The position numbers were made by a program, and so were the translations under genes. A model generated the notes under the pieces. It had not been told where the DNA came from, searched no databases, and saw only the letters and a program-made list of their open reading frames with translations. From NCBI RefSeq assembly GCF_014192225.1, contig NZ_JACHXS010000005.1, forward strand, positions 372,001-436,000: 64,000 bases of DNA, written 5' to 3'. This document shows, piece after piece, positions 21,201 to 29,641 of this stretch (the stretch's first letter is position 1; each line of letters starts with the position of its first letter). This DNA is from Pseudoduganella umbonata (GTDB lineage: Bacteria; Pseudomonadota; Gammaproteobacteria; Burkholderiales; Burkholderiaceae_D).

Positions 21201-21555
21201 CGACACGGTCGACCGCGCCGCGCCGATCGCCGCCTTCCAGGAGGGCGATGCCGGCGTGTTCCTGATCAGCCTGAAAGCGGGCGGCGTCGGGCTGAATCTC
21301 ACCGCGGCCGATACGGTAATCCACTACGACCCCTGGTGGAACCCCGCCAGCGAAAACCAGGCCACCGACCGCGCCTGGCGCATTGGCCAGGAAAAGCCGG
21401 TATTCGTCTACAAGCTCATCGCGCGCGGTACGGTGGAGGAAAAAATCCAGGAGATGCAGCGCCGCAAGGGGGAACTGGCCAATGCCGTGCTGGATGCCGA
21501 GGGTGGATTGGCGCCGGCGCTTGGGGTGGACGAATTGCGGGCGATCTTCGCGTAG
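18259..21555 (+). CDS. SNF2/RapA-type DEAD-box helicase with N-terminal SWIM zinc finger
   Basis: A 1098-residue SNF2-family ATPase/translocase. A SWIM finger of form CxCx5CxH is at Cys70, Cys72, Cys78 and His80, suggesting nucleic-acid or protein binding. After a long middle region comes a full helicase core: Walker A DDMGLGKTIQT near residue 665, Walker B LLILDEAQ near 760, LTGTPVQNH, LVFSQFT, and motif VI TDRAWRIGQEKPVFVYKL near 1035. Bacterial SWIM-SNF2 proteins are thought to act in transcription recycling or DNA repair, but most are uncharacterised. No restriction or defence genes are adjacent, so a housekeeping role is likelier. No clear ribosome site precedes the ATG at 18259. Confidence 0.92.
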   Translation: MHFSIDQIAHHFDTATFARGEDYVRRSKVISFEWDDGFLHGEVEGSGRTVYEQSIYLHEDRRGLQVEGDCTCPMDYNCKHVVAVLLASIGRQGAAPVVAPSDLPATAERWLERLALTVAQAGTVPAPTRGPEYRLAYVLMPDSGDGALRLNLCKARLRKDGSIASATIHNDFYSVLSMRPGYLRPDDEEPVRLLSALRTGSMYAGDTRPTGRIGTRLLEQLRAEGRLLCAESAAALKNGKVRPVRTGPPRHAALGWHGDGNGGQQVRLGWRFDDGTPVGHVLATEPAHYLHNDMLGELALPQEVATVPLADLLDLVARAPPLAPQQRAGMAARLAAQGLDRVLPPPLEMATRQRRDIVPVPCLLLDTLPTEIDGELAWDDYATLSFDYDGMSTVGVTAPVLRRMSGATIELVERDLEAERAAAGILAGLGFSTRPGGSALDDPPGAMRLPAPEDWIGFMRHGVPRLRAAGWQVASDAGMHFDIHDPQEWYAELDEEGEGVNAWFALELGFVIDGQRHALLPLLLQMIRDAPHDFAPAALAARPDGSEVLVSLLDGRRAALPWSRIRPILATLGELYFAERLGRTLRLPVADAARLAELERAAQLRWLGGERLRELGRKLDGFTGIVPVAAPAGLRATLRAYQHDGLAWMQFLREYDFAGILADDMGLGKTIQTLAHILAEKEAGRLDAPALVVAPTSLMGNWQAEAARFAPGLRVLLLHGKDRAALFDKIGQTDLVLTTYALLGRDEDALRQRRYHLLILDEAQYIKNSRSRTAQVARLLDARHRLCLTGTPVQNHLGELWSQFHFLLPGLLGDEKAFNAHFRKPIEQQGDALRKDLLARRVKPFMLRRTKDRVATELPPKTEIVLPVELGGAQRDLYETVRVAMDRKVRDEIDRKGLARSQIVILDALLKLRQACCDPRLLKGHATAGAGSAKLDTLMELLDTLLSEGRKVLVFSQFTSMLALIAEVLQARAVEFALLTGDTVDRAAPIAAFQEGDAGVFLISLKAGGVGLNLTAADTVIHYDPWWNPASENQATDRAWRIGQEKPVFVYKLIARGTVEEKIQEMQRRKGELANAVLDAEGGLAPALGVDELRAIFA

Positions 21556-21595
21556 CTGCGCTTGCGAACAGGAGTCCTGATCAGGTCGAGAGCAT

Positions 21596-22513
21596 TTACG
21601 TTTTCACTGCTGAGCGCAAGAAATCGACAAATGCACGCACTCTCGCCGACAGGTGGCGGTTCTGGGGATAGAGGATCGAAAACGGACGGGAGCGGCCGCC
21701 GTACTTTCCAAGGACTTCCACCAGGTCGCCACGCCGCAGAGCGTCACCTACCGCAAAGCGATATGTCTGATAGAGACCTCCGCCCGCGTTGACCCAGGCG
21801 ACAGCCCCTAACGCATCGTTAAGTACACGCATCCTGCTGCTGATCGGCTTCTCGATTGCAGTACCTTGATCATCGGTGAACAGCCACTGCAGCGGCCGCC
21901 CGGTATTCGGCGATATGTACTGGATACAGTCGTGTTCACTGAGATCATCAATACTGCGTGGTTCGCCTTTCCTTGCAATGTATGCCGGGGTACCAAATAC
22001 CCCCAGCATAGCGTCCTCGAGCTTGAACGCGACAAGACGGGAATCTTGTTGAATGCCAAGCCTGATCGCCAGGTCGAAGCCTTCTTCGACAAAGTCGATG
22101 ATCTTGTCCGAAATGCTGATCTCGATGTCGATCTGCGGATAAAGCTCAGTAAACCTGGGCATCAAAGGCAGCAACCGAAACGTTCCATAAGCAGCACTGA
22201 CGCTGATGCGTAGCGGCCCGCTCGGAACAGTCTGGGCACCTGTAATCGCACGCTCGGCCTCGACAATTTGCTCGAGTGCGAGCTGGCATTCCTTCCAATA
22301 GAGCTCGCCTTCAGCTGTCAGCTTGACGGCGCGGGTAGTCCTCAAAAAAAGGCGTACACCAAGGCGCTGCTCGAGCCGGCTGATCGACCGGCTGACCGCG
22401 GCCGGCGTTAAACCAAGCATCTCGGCAGCACTGGTAAAGCTGCCAGTCTCCGCTGCTCTACAAAACTGTTCAATGCTGCCCAGCTGAAGTGCGTTGCCTG
22501 CTGCCATATTCAT
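21596..22513 (-). CDS. LysR family regulator divergent from GST
   Basis: A 305-residue LysR-type regulator. The winged HTH is at residues ~12-70 (FCRAAETGSFTSAAEMLGLTPAAVSRSISRLEQRLGVRLF). The periplasmic-binding-protein-like effector domain begins near residue 95 (GPLRISVSAAYGTFRLLP). The DAIRLG-like stretch (FDLAIRLGIQ) resembles regulators of the CrgA/AaeR type. It is divergent from the glutathione transferase gene with a 157-bp shared region, so activation of that gene is the usual expectation. The AT-rich segment just before its start (22510-22560) is where a LysR box would be expected; I could not fix one motif. Confidence 0.92.
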   Translation of the reverse strand: MNMAAGNALQLGSIEQFCRAAETGSFTSAAEMLGLTPAAVSRSISRLEQRLGVRLFLRTTRAVKLTAEGELYWKECQLALEQIVEAERAITGAQTVPSGPLRISVSAAYGTFRLLPLMPRFTELYPQIDIEISISDKIIDFVEEGFDLAIRLGIQQDSRLVAFKLEDAMLGVFGTPAYIARKGEPRSIDDLSEHDCIQYISPNTGRPLQWLFTDDQGTAIEKPISSRMRVLNDALGAVAWVNAGGGLYQTYRFAVGDALRRGDLVEVLGKYGGRSRPFSILYPQNRHLSARVRAFVDFLRSAVKT

Positions 22514-22670
22514 TACCGTTTGTAATAAATGAATTGATTATCACATGGTTTATCGACTAAGAACAACGCATTACAGTACGTCTACTGCTTCAGCAACAAC
22601 GCGCCAAGGCCTCGCTACTCAGCAGTACACGGTTTGGCCTACACCTCGACCTACTTAAAGGAATTCAAAA

Positions 22671-23369
22671 ATGACCAGCAAATTGAACGTTTTTACCTCG
22701 CCGTCGGCTTTCCCCAACCCGCAGCGCCTGCGCCTGTTCATGCACGAAAAGGGCATCGCTGATCAGTTCCAGGAGACCGTTTACGACATGACGCCAGTGG
22801 GTGAACAGCGTGGCTGGCGTCACCTGAAGATGAATCCCTGGGGCGAGACACCGACCCTCGAGCTCGCTGATGGCAGCTACATCTCCGAAACGGCAGCGGT
22901 CGTCCGTTACCTGGACCAGTCCTACCCCGGCCGCAAGATCATGGGGGACACGCCGCTGGAACAGGGCCTGGACAACATGTGGGATAACCGCATCTGGGTT
23001 CACATCCTGTATCGCATCGTCACGGCCTTCCATGTTCTGCATACCGGTCTCGGCTTCAAACTCGAACTGACGAAGAACGAAGCTTGGGGCGAGCACTGCC
23101 GCAAAGAAGCGCTGGCCCATGCCGCACTGGTCAACAAACATCTTTCGGACGGACGGGAATGGTTGCTGGGGGGCGACGAGCCTACTTTCGCCGACATCAC
23201 GCTGGCAACCGCCATTGCGTTCTCGAAGTTCCCCGTGAACGCTACGCCGCTGGACGAGCGTTTCGAGTTCCTGGATGCCTACTGGCAGCGCTGGCAGCAA
23301 CGTCCGAGCTTCCAGGCCGCGTATGCGGATCGTAGCAGTGGCATCCCTGAACTGGACAACAAGGCTTGA
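22671..23369 (+). CDS. Glutathione S-transferase
   Basis: A 232-residue soluble GST. The N-terminal thioredoxin-fold domain (1-~80) has SPSAFPNPQRLRLFMHEKG at the active-site end and the glutathione-contact region TPTLELADGSYISETAAVVRYL. The C-terminal helical domain has WLLGGDEPTFADITLATAI, the usual N-capping-box region. It conjugates glutathione to electrophiles or works as a peroxidase; substrates are unknown. AAAGGA lies 7 bases before the start. It pairs divergently with a LysR gene. Confidence 0.92.
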   Translation: MTSKLNVFTSPSAFPNPQRLRLFMHEKGIADQFQETVYDMTPVGEQRGWRHLKMNPWGETPTLELADGSYISETAAVVRYLDQSYPGRKIMGDTPLEQGLDNMWDNRIWVHILYRIVTAFHVLHTGLGFKLELTKNEAWGEHCRKEALAHAALVNKHLSDGREWLLGGDEPTFADITLATAIAFSKFPVNATPLDERFEFLDAYWQRWQQRPSFQAAYADRSSGIPELDNKA

Positions 23370-23530
23370 TGCAACCTTGAAGTCGCGCGCTGTCCAGGCA
23401 ATGGATTTCGCGCGACTGAGCGGATCAAATCGGGGTTGCAGTGCGACGAGCAGACATCCATCAGGCGTTCTTTCGCTCGCTTGCTCACTCATCTGTCGGC
23501 ATTATGTCGAGCGGTTTTGTCAGGCGCTCT

Positions 23531-25330
23531 TTAGTCCCACAGCCGCAGCGGCAGCAATTCCCACGCCGCCAGCCCGATGGCCAGTTGCAGCACAGCCGCC
23601 ATGGCCAGCGCATCGATCCGGTTGCCGGTCCTGCTGCCGGTGCTGCGAAGCGCCATCGCCAGGCCGGCCAGCATCGTCACCGGCAGTGCGGCGGTGACGA
23701 TTGCCAGCAGGCCGCTGGCCGCCGTCAGGTCGCCCAGCTGGAGAAATGACTGCCGGTAGAACAGCGGGAGCGGCACGAGCAGCGCCAGCGCGCCGGCCAG
23801 CGGTGCCGCCAGCGGATCGCTCGGCGACATCCGCCGTGCCGCCAGGCGTGCCATACCTTTCAACACGATCCAGGCCAGTCCCAGCAAGCCGGCACCCACG
23901 CTGAGCCACAGCGAAGACAGGTACAACATGGATACCTGTTCATGGCTCTGCGTGCCATTGGTGACAATGCGCTTGCCGTCGGCCGAGACCAGCAGCGCAT
24001 GGGAGGGCAGTACCTTGCCGGGCGCGCGGAACAGCGCATTGCCGGCGTGCTGCAACGTCACCGCCGGGCCCTGGAACGGATGCAGCGACAGTGCCGAGCC
24101 GTCGCCGCGCAGCCGCATGAAACCGAATACGGTATCGATGAAGCGCACCGTGTCGAAACGGTTCGGCGCCGGAACATACACGCCCTCCCACGGTTGCGGA
24201 TCAAACGCGGGCGCTTCGCCCGCCGCGGCAGCAGGCATGGCCGGCATCAGCACGCCCGCCAGCAGCGCATCGAAGCGCTGGTAATCGGCCGTTTCATTGT
24301 CGGTGTTGAAGGCAATGAAGAATGCCTTGTGCGCCTCAGGGAACAGGCACAGCATCGCCTTGAAGCCGATCGTGCTGCCGCCGTGGCACTTCGCAACGAC
24401 GCCGTGGCGGTCGAACTTGCGCAGGCCCAGGCCATAGCCCACCTGCAATCCGGCGCGCGCGGCTTCGGTGCCGGTGGGCTCGCCCATGCGGCGCAGCAGG
24501 GCCGGATCGATGAAGGGCCGTCCGCCGGCACTGCCGTCGCTCATCAAAAAGCGCGCGAAGCGGGCCATGTCGGCTGCGGTCGTAGTGAACTGCCCGGCGG
24601 GGCGCACGAACGACGGCACCGCCGGGTGCACGGCGCCGTCTTCAAAGTGCCCCATCGCCAGCCGCGGGTCGCTGGCCTGTTCGACGAAGGCGAAGGTGCT
24701 GTCGTGCATGCCCAGCGGCGCCAGCAAGGCGGCGTCCAGGTAGCGCTCGTAGCGCTGCCTGGCGACCGCTTCGATGACCATGCCCAGCAGCGTGTAGCCC
24801 ATGTTCGAATACGAATGCCGCGTGCCGGGCCGATGGCGCACGCGCAGCAGCCCGCTGCCGGCCGGGAAGGTGGCGGCAAGCGGCGCGTCGGCCCGTGCCT
24901 TCATCGTAAAAACTTGCCAGAAATGGACATCGTCCAGCCCGGAGGTGTGATCGAGCAGGTGCCGGATGCGCACCGGGTCGCTGGCGTGCCACGGATTGTC
25001 GAACGCCATGGCCGGCAGCAGCGCCGCGACGGGCATGTCCAGGCCCAGGCGCCCCTCGCTGGCCAGGCGCAGGATGCCGGCCGCCAGCAGCGTCTTGGCA
25101 ATGGAGCCGACCTGCATGCGATGGTCCGGGCGCATCGGCGCGCGGCTGCGGGCATCGCTGATGCCGGCGGCACCCTGCGTGTCGAGTGTGGTCCATACCG
25201 CACCTTCGAGCGCCTGCCCGTGCAGCATGGCAGCGATTTGTCGCGTCAAGTCTGGTCGTGCCGGGTTCGGCGCGGCGTGAAGCGGCAGCGCGGCAAGCAA
25301 TACCGCCATAAGGGTGATCAGGGTTTTCAA
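23531..25330 (-). CDS. Serine beta-lactamase-like hydrolase with C-terminal membrane domain
   Basis: A 599-residue class C/esterase-type serine hydrolase (DD-peptidase fold). A signal peptide ends about residue 20. The SxxK motif is Ser76-Lys79 (VGSIAKT), the second motif is Tyr174-Ser-Asn (HSYSNMG), and His316 in CHGGST takes the KTG position. After residue ~480 come about four hydrophobic helices, so the enzyme domain is periplasmic and membrane-tethered. Such proteins are often peptidases or esterases rather than drug-resistance enzymes. The start codon seems to be TTG (25328-25330), chosen because it restores the full signal peptide; no strong ribosome site is visible. Confidence 0.88.
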   Translation of the reverse strand: MKTLITLMAVLLAALPLHAAPNPARPDLTRQIAAMLHGQALEGAVWTTLDTQGAAGISDARSRAPMRPDHRMQVGSIAKTLLAAGILRLASEGRLGLDMPVAALLPAMAFDNPWHASDPVRIRHLLDHTSGLDDVHFWQVFTMKARADAPLAATFPAGSGLLRVRHRPGTRHSYSNMGYTLLGMVIEAVARQRYERYLDAALLAPLGMHDSTFAFVEQASDPRLAMGHFEDGAVHPAVPSFVRPAGQFTTTAADMARFARFLMSDGSAGGRPFIDPALLRRMGEPTGTEAARAGLQVGYGLGLRKFDRHGVVAKCHGGSTIGFKAMLCLFPEAHKAFFIAFNTDNETADYQRFDALLAGVLMPAMPAAAAGEAPAFDPQPWEGVYVPAPNRFDTVRFIDTVFGFMRLRGDGSALSLHPFQGPAVTLQHAGNALFRAPGKVLPSHALLVSADGKRIVTNGTQSHEQVSMLYLSSLWLSVGAGLLGLAWIVLKGMARLAARRMSPSDPLAAPLAGALALLVPLPLFYRQSFLQLGDLTAASGLLAIVTAALPVTMLAGLAMALRSTGSRTGNRIDALAMAAVLQLAIGLAAWELLPLRLWD

Positions 25331-25516
25331 GGGGACGCTCGGGGAAATATGCAGCGAGCAGGATACGAACCCGGTGGTGAAATCGCGGTGAAATTTGCCC
25401 GGTTTGGGACATCTTCTTTGCGGAGATTTCCGAAGGAGACAGGCTGTTCGACAGGCGCCATCTTCTACGTTTGATTTTTCTCAAACTGCGGTAAGATTCT
25501 GAATAATTGCAAATTT

Positions 25517-25539
25517 GATACTTTTAACATAAAAGTATC
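25517..25539. promoter_or_regulatory. Inverted repeat upstream of a PEP-CTERM gene
   Basis: GATACTTTTA (25517-25526) and TAAAAGTATC (25530-25539) are perfect complements around ACA. It lies about 80 bases before the PEP-CTERM start, in an AT-rich island, and could be an operator or a leader hairpin. Confidence 0.5.
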
Positions 25540-25617
25540 CATGCGGTACCCACGCATCGGCAGTCGCAGTTATGTGCCCGCTTCGCACCTCCGGAGCGCT
25601 TTTTTCATTGAGAAAAT

Positions 25618-26382
25618 ATGACACTGCAAAAGATCACTTCGTGCCTGCTGCTGGCAGGCCTGGCAGCGGCTGCCGCGACGGCCCAGGCGGATGTAACGTT
25701 CGAGACGCGCCTTTCCAATACCGCATTCAGCGTGACGGACCTGACGCCGGACGATGGCATTGCGGCTGGCTACAGTTACAGCCTGGCCCCCAGTGTTTAC
25801 CGGCTCGGCCTGTACGGTCCGGGCGCGGCGGAGAAGGAATTCGAGGACGTCGGGACCGACGTGAAAGCGGTACAGCACGAACTGACCACTGGCAGTTCGA
25901 CGGTCAGCCTCAGCAGCGCCAGCGCGCCTGGTGAATACACGCTGCAAGGAGCAGTACGGGACAATCTGGGCGAAAATGGCGGCGGCTCGGCCTGGATCGA
26001 CCAGAATTATGTATTTACGCTGGCGGCCAACAGCGCGCTGAACCTGTCCGCGCACCTGTTCATGCAGATTTCCCCCAGCTCGAATCCGTACCAGGAGGGC
26101 TCGGCCACCACGTCGTTCACGTTGTGGAGTCCGGACATTGAAACGCGTATCAATCAATTCGACATTCTTTATTCGCCCTGGAACGGTGGCGAAGTGATCG
26201 ACCAAGACTATTCGTTCGCGTATGCCAACACGACCGACCAGGCCATCACGGTCAATGTGTCGTTATGGTCCACCTCCGATTCCTTCATCTCCGCGGTGCC
26301 CGAGCCGTCCACCTATGCCATGCTGGGTCTTGGCCTGCTGACGCTGGCAGCGGCGCGGCGCCGCCGTCAACCTGCCGCCTGA
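25618..26382 (+). CDS. PEP-CTERM sorting domain-containing protein
   Basis: A 254-residue exported protein. The signal peptide is about residues 1-24 (ending TAQA). The C-terminal tail is VPEPSTYAMLGLGLLTLAA followed by ARRRRQ, the motif that exosortase recognises. The middle is Ser/Thr/Asn-rich with no enzyme motif and probably beta-structured. The ATG at 25618 has only a weak TGAGAAAAT ribosome site. It stands alone, with its own upstream inverted repeat and downstream hairpin. Confidence 0.9.
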   Translation: MTLQKITSCLLLAGLAAAAATAQADVTFETRLSNTAFSVTDLTPDDGIAAGYSYSLAPSVYRLGLYGPGAAEKEFEDVGTDVKAVQHELTTGSSTVSLSSASAPGEYTLQGAVRDNLGENGGGSAWIDQNYVFTLAANSALNLSAHLFMQISPSSNPYQEGSATTSFTLWSPDIETRINQFDILYSPWNGGEVIDQDYSFAYANTTDQAITVNVSLWSTSDSFISAVPEPSTYAMLGLGLLTLAAARRRRQPAA

Positions 26383-26438
26383 TCCAGGCGCGCTTTCCGG
26401 CGGAACGGACAACACGCTGTCCGCCGGGATCGAACACT

Positions 26439-26463
26439 AAGCTGCTCCAGCGAGCAGCTTTCT
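26439..26463 (+). terminator. Terminator after PEP-CTERM gene
   Basis: AAGCTGCT (26439-26446) pairs with AGCAGCTT (26453-26460), followed by a pyrimidine run. A second GC-rich inverted repeat (26397-26404 with 26420-26427) lies just before it. Confidence 0.6.
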
Positions 26464-26511
26464 CCCCCTCGCAATCCTTTGCCGGCCAGCGGCAGGCATC
26501 CGTTCGCGCCA

Positions 26512-26551
26512 TTGTCATCATTCGGTCATCAATCGGTCACAGCCACGTCAT
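26512..26551 (+). promoter_or_regulatory. Four 11-bp-spaced pho boxes (PhoB binding) upstream of the PhoX gene
   Basis: TTGTCAT (26512), CGGTCAT (26523), CGGTCAC (26534) and ACGTCAT (26545) occur at an exact 11-bp period, the layout of PhoB half-sites (CTGTCAT with 4-bp gaps). TATTAA at 26553-26558 could be the -10. The downstream gene is a PhoX-type phosphatase, which fits phosphate-starvation control. Confidence 0.82.
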
Positions 26552-26605
26552 GTATTAAATTTAAAATCTTGTCGTTTTGCAACCCACCAGGCATAGGACC
26601 CAGCA

Positions 26606-28861
26606 ATGAACAAGCCGAACGACTTGACGCACCTGCCCCTCGAGGCCGCCGATACCGACGACAACTCGTCGAATCATTTCAACGCCGTGCTCAGCGCGCG
26701 CCTGAGCCGCCGCAACATGCTGCGCGGCGGGTTTGCCACGGCAGCCACCGCGGTCCTCGGTGGCATGGGCCTGGCCGGCTGCGGCGGTTCGGACGACGAT
26801 CCGGTCGCGCCACCCACCACCAGCCCGACCCCGACGCCTGCACCGGCCGAAAAGCTGCTGGCGTTCGCCGCCGTGCCGAAGAGCCTGGCGGACAGCGTCA
26901 GCGTACCGGCCGGCTATACCGCCACCGTGCTGTATGCACTGGGCGATCCGCTGCGCGCCGGCACCCCGGCCTACAAGAACGACGGCACCGACACCGATTT
27001 CGACAACCGCGCCGGCGACCACCATGACGGCATGGAATTCTTCGCGCTGTCCGCCACCGGTACGCCATCGACCACCGCGTCGGATCGCGGCGTGCTCGCC
27101 ATGAACCACGAGGCGACCACCGACGAAAAACTGTCGTCGCACTTCCTGCACGCCAATGGCGGCACCACGTCGCTGCCGCGCCCGGCCGTCGAAGTCGACA
27201 AGGAAGTCGCCGTGCACGGCATCAGCGTGGTCGAAGTGAAAAAGACCGGCACCACCTGGGCCACCGTCAACGACTCCACGTTCAACTACCGCATCACGCC
27301 GCTGACCGACGTAGAAATCGGCGGCCCGGCACGCGGCAACTCGCTGCTGTTCACCAAGTATTCGCCGACCGGCACCCGCACCCGCGGCACGCTGAACAAC
27401 TGCGGCAATGGCCGCACGCCATGGGGCACCTACCTGTCGGGCGAAGAAAACTGGTCCGGCTACTTCGCGCGCTCGGCCACCGACGATGCCGCACGCGGCA
27501 ACGACAAGAGCGTGGTATCGCTGCGCCGCTATGGCCGCGCCCAGGGTTCGACGTCGCGCCACGGCTGGGAAACCGGCGGGGCGGACGACAAGTACCAGCG
27601 CTGGGACATCAGCAAGAAGGGCGCCTCGGCGGACGGCACCGATGACTACCGCAACGAGATGAATGGCCAGGGCTACATCATCGAAGTGGATGCCTACGAC
27701 AAGACGAAGCTGGCCAAGAAGCGCAGCGCCCTGGGCCGCTTCGCCCATGAAAGCGCCGCCTTCGGCATCGCCACCGCGGGCCAGCCGCTGGCCGTGTACA
27801 TGGGCGACGATTCGCGCAACGAATACATCTACAAGTTCGTCTCCGCCGCCGCCTGGGTCGCCGCCGACGCCACCCCGGCCGATCGCATCGCCACCGGCGA
27901 CAAGTACCTCGATTCGGGCAAGCTGTATGTCGCCAAACTGGCCTCGGACGGTACCGGCCAGTGGATCGAACTGTCGATGAACAATCCGCAGATCCAGGCT
28001 TACACCGCCTACAAGTTCGCCGACCTGGCGGATGTGATGGTCAACGCCCGCCTGGCGGCCGATGCCGTCGGCGCGACGAAGATGGACCGCCCGGAATGGT
28101 GCTCGGTCAACCCGGCCAACGGCGAGATCTACTACACGCTGACGAACAACTCGAACCGCAACGTCAACCCCACCGGCTCGTCGCAGCTGGTGCCGGATTC
28201 GGCCAACCCGCGCGCCTATACCGACATGAAGGGCACCAGCGCGCAGAACGGCAATCCGAACGGCCACATCATCCGCTTCAAGGAAGGCACGGGCGCCGGC
28301 GCGGCCACCACCTTCACGTGGGACGTGTACCTGTTCGGCGCCGAGAGCGGCGCGGATGCAACGAAGATCAACCTGTCGTCGCTGACCGCCGACCAGGACT
28401 TCTCCAGCCCGGACGGCCTGGCCTTCCTGAAGAGCACCGGCATCTGCTGGATCCAGACCGACGACGGCGCCTATACCGACGTGACGAACTGCATGATGCT
28501 GGCCGCGCTGCCGGGCCAGGTGGGCGACGGCGCGAAGACGACGCTGACGTACGACAAGGCCGACGGCAGCAAGCTGGCCGTGGACACCTTCGTCGGCAAG
28601 AAGGCCAGCGCCGACACGCTGAAGCGCTTCCTGGTGGGCCCGGTGGGTTCGGAAATCACCGGCATCACGGAAACGCCGGACGGCAAGGCGCTGTTCGTCA
28701 ACATCCAGCACCCGGGCGAAAGCACGTCGCTGGCCAACATCGCCGATCCGACCAAGTACACCAGCCAGTGGCCAAGCAATGCCGGCTACGGCGCGGGCAA
28801 GCGGCCGCGTTCGGCAACCATCGTCATCACCAAGAACGACGGTGGCCGTATCGGTACCTGA
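26606..28861 (+). CDS. PhoX family alkaline phosphatase (DUF839), Tat signal
   Basis: A 751-residue exported phosphatase of the PhoX family, which uses Ca2+ and Fe3+ to release phosphate from organic esters. The twin-arginine motif SRRNMLRGG at ~34-42 is followed by a hydrophobic stretch ending GLAGCGG, so it may be a Tat lipoprotein. The family regions HDGMEFF, VLAMNHEATT, GNSLLFTKYSPTG, TPWGTYLSGEENW, GRFAHESAAF, YMGDDSRNEYIYKFV and SSPDGLAF are all present in order. The length is normal. Pho boxes lie 55-95 bases upstream and a strong terminator follows the stop. Confidence 0.93.
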   Translation: MNKPNDLTHLPLEAADTDDNSSNHFNAVLSARLSRRNMLRGGFATAATAVLGGMGLAGCGGSDDDPVAPPTTSPTPTPAPAEKLLAFAAVPKSLADSVSVPAGYTATVLYALGDPLRAGTPAYKNDGTDTDFDNRAGDHHDGMEFFALSATGTPSTTASDRGVLAMNHEATTDEKLSSHFLHANGGTTSLPRPAVEVDKEVAVHGISVVEVKKTGTTWATVNDSTFNYRITPLTDVEIGGPARGNSLLFTKYSPTGTRTRGTLNNCGNGRTPWGTYLSGEENWSGYFARSATDDAARGNDKSVVSLRRYGRAQGSTSRHGWETGGADDKYQRWDISKKGASADGTDDYRNEMNGQGYIIEVDAYDKTKLAKKRSALGRFAHESAAFGIATAGQPLAVYMGDDSRNEYIYKFVSAAAWVAADATPADRIATGDKYLDSGKLYVAKLASDGTGQWIELSMNNPQIQAYTAYKFADLADVMVNARLAADAVGATKMDRPEWCSVNPANGEIYYTLTNNSNRNVNPTGSSQLVPDSANPRAYTDMKGTSAQNGNPNGHIIRFKEGTGAGAATTFTWDVYLFGAESGADATKINLSSLTADQDFSSPDGLAFLKSTGICWIQTDDGAYTDVTNCMMLAALPGQVGDGAKTTLTYDKADGSKLAVDTFVGKKASADTLKRFLVGPVGSEITGITETPDGKALFVNIQHPGESTSLANIADPTKYTSQWPSNAGYGAGKRPRSATIVITKNDGGRIGT

Positions 28862-28883
28862 TCGCCCCTGGGCGTGAACCAAG

Positions 28884-28909
28884 AAGCCGGCACCTGCCGG
28901 CTTTTTTTT
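28884..28909 (+). terminator. Rho-independent terminator after the PhoX gene
   Basis: AAGCCGGC (28884-28891), a 4-base loop, GCCGGCTT (28896-28903) and a run of eight T. Confidence 0.85.
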
Positions 28910-28921
28910 CGCCCCGCGCCG

Positions 28922-29494
28922 TCAGGCCGACAGGAGGCCGGCCGCGCGGTAGCTGTCGATCAGCGCATCGAACAGGGCGATATCGGCCCGGCCGCGCGCC
29001 ATCAGCTGGGCCCCGGACACGGCGGCGAAGATCGCATGCGCACGCACGTCCGCCTCTGCCGGCGCCATGCCCGCCGCCTGCAGCATCTTGCCCAGCCACG
29101 CGACATTGATCTCCGCGAATGCCTGCACTTCCTGCTGTGCCACCGGGGGCAGGTCGTCGTATTCGGCCGACATGAAGCTGCACAGGCAGATGCGGTTGCC
29201 GTTCTCGAGCGACCTGCGGAAGGTCTCGGGATACCGGCGCAGGCTGGCCTCGGGCGTGCCGGCTTCGACAGCCAGCGCGTCCAGCGTCGCCGCGGAATTC
29301 TCCCAGTAGCGCCGTGCCACCGCCGCCGCCAGGTCGGCCTTGCTGGGAAAGTGGTGGTACAGGCTGGCGGCTTTCACGCCCACCTGTTCGGCCAGCGCGC
29401 GCAGGTTCAATCCGCTATAGCCATGGGCCTGCGCAATCTCGGTGGCGGCCGCCAGGATCCGGTTCCTGGAAGTCGCGCCTGGGTCGTTGTTCAC
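28922..29494 (-). CDS. TetR/AcrR family regulator divergent from amidase
   Basis: A 190-residue repressor. The HTH region runs ILAAATEIAQAHGYSGLNLRALAEQVGVKAASLYHHFPSKADL at residues ~13-55. The C-terminal domain (TetR_C type) contains YPETFRRSLENGNRICLCSFMSAEYDDLP. It ends 61 bases from the PhoX stop, and the two genes converge. It is divergent from the amidase gene, with a symmetric operator-like site between them, so control of the amidase is likely. The inducer is unknown. Confidence 0.92.
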   Translation of the reverse strand: MNNDPGATSRNRILAAATEIAQAHGYSGLNLRALAEQVGVKAASLYHHFPSKADLAAAVARRYWENSAATLDALAVEAGTPEASLRRYPETFRRSLENGNRICLCSFMSAEYDDLPPVAQQEVQAFAEINVAWLGKMLQAAGMAPAEADVRAHAIFAAVSGAQLMARGRADIALFDALIDSYRAAGLLSA

Positions 29495-29548
29495 TGGTCG
29501 GTCCTTTAAAAAACGGTTGACGAAGCGGATTATAGCGCATATCGTCCA

Positions 29549-29566
29549 ACCTAACGAACGTTAGGT
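29549..29566. promoter_or_regulatory. TetR-type operator ACCTAACG-aa-CGTTAGGT
   Basis: Two perfect 8-bp inverted arms separated by two bases, midway between the divergent TetR and amidase genes. Size and symmetry suit a TetR dimer. It is the only strong palindrome in this spacer. Confidence 0.75.
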
Positions 29567-29641
29567 AGTCTAGTAGCCAAGTCTGTTAGCACCAACGTCG
29601 CCATGCGTCATCACTTTTCCAACTACTTTTTCGAGGCAGAC

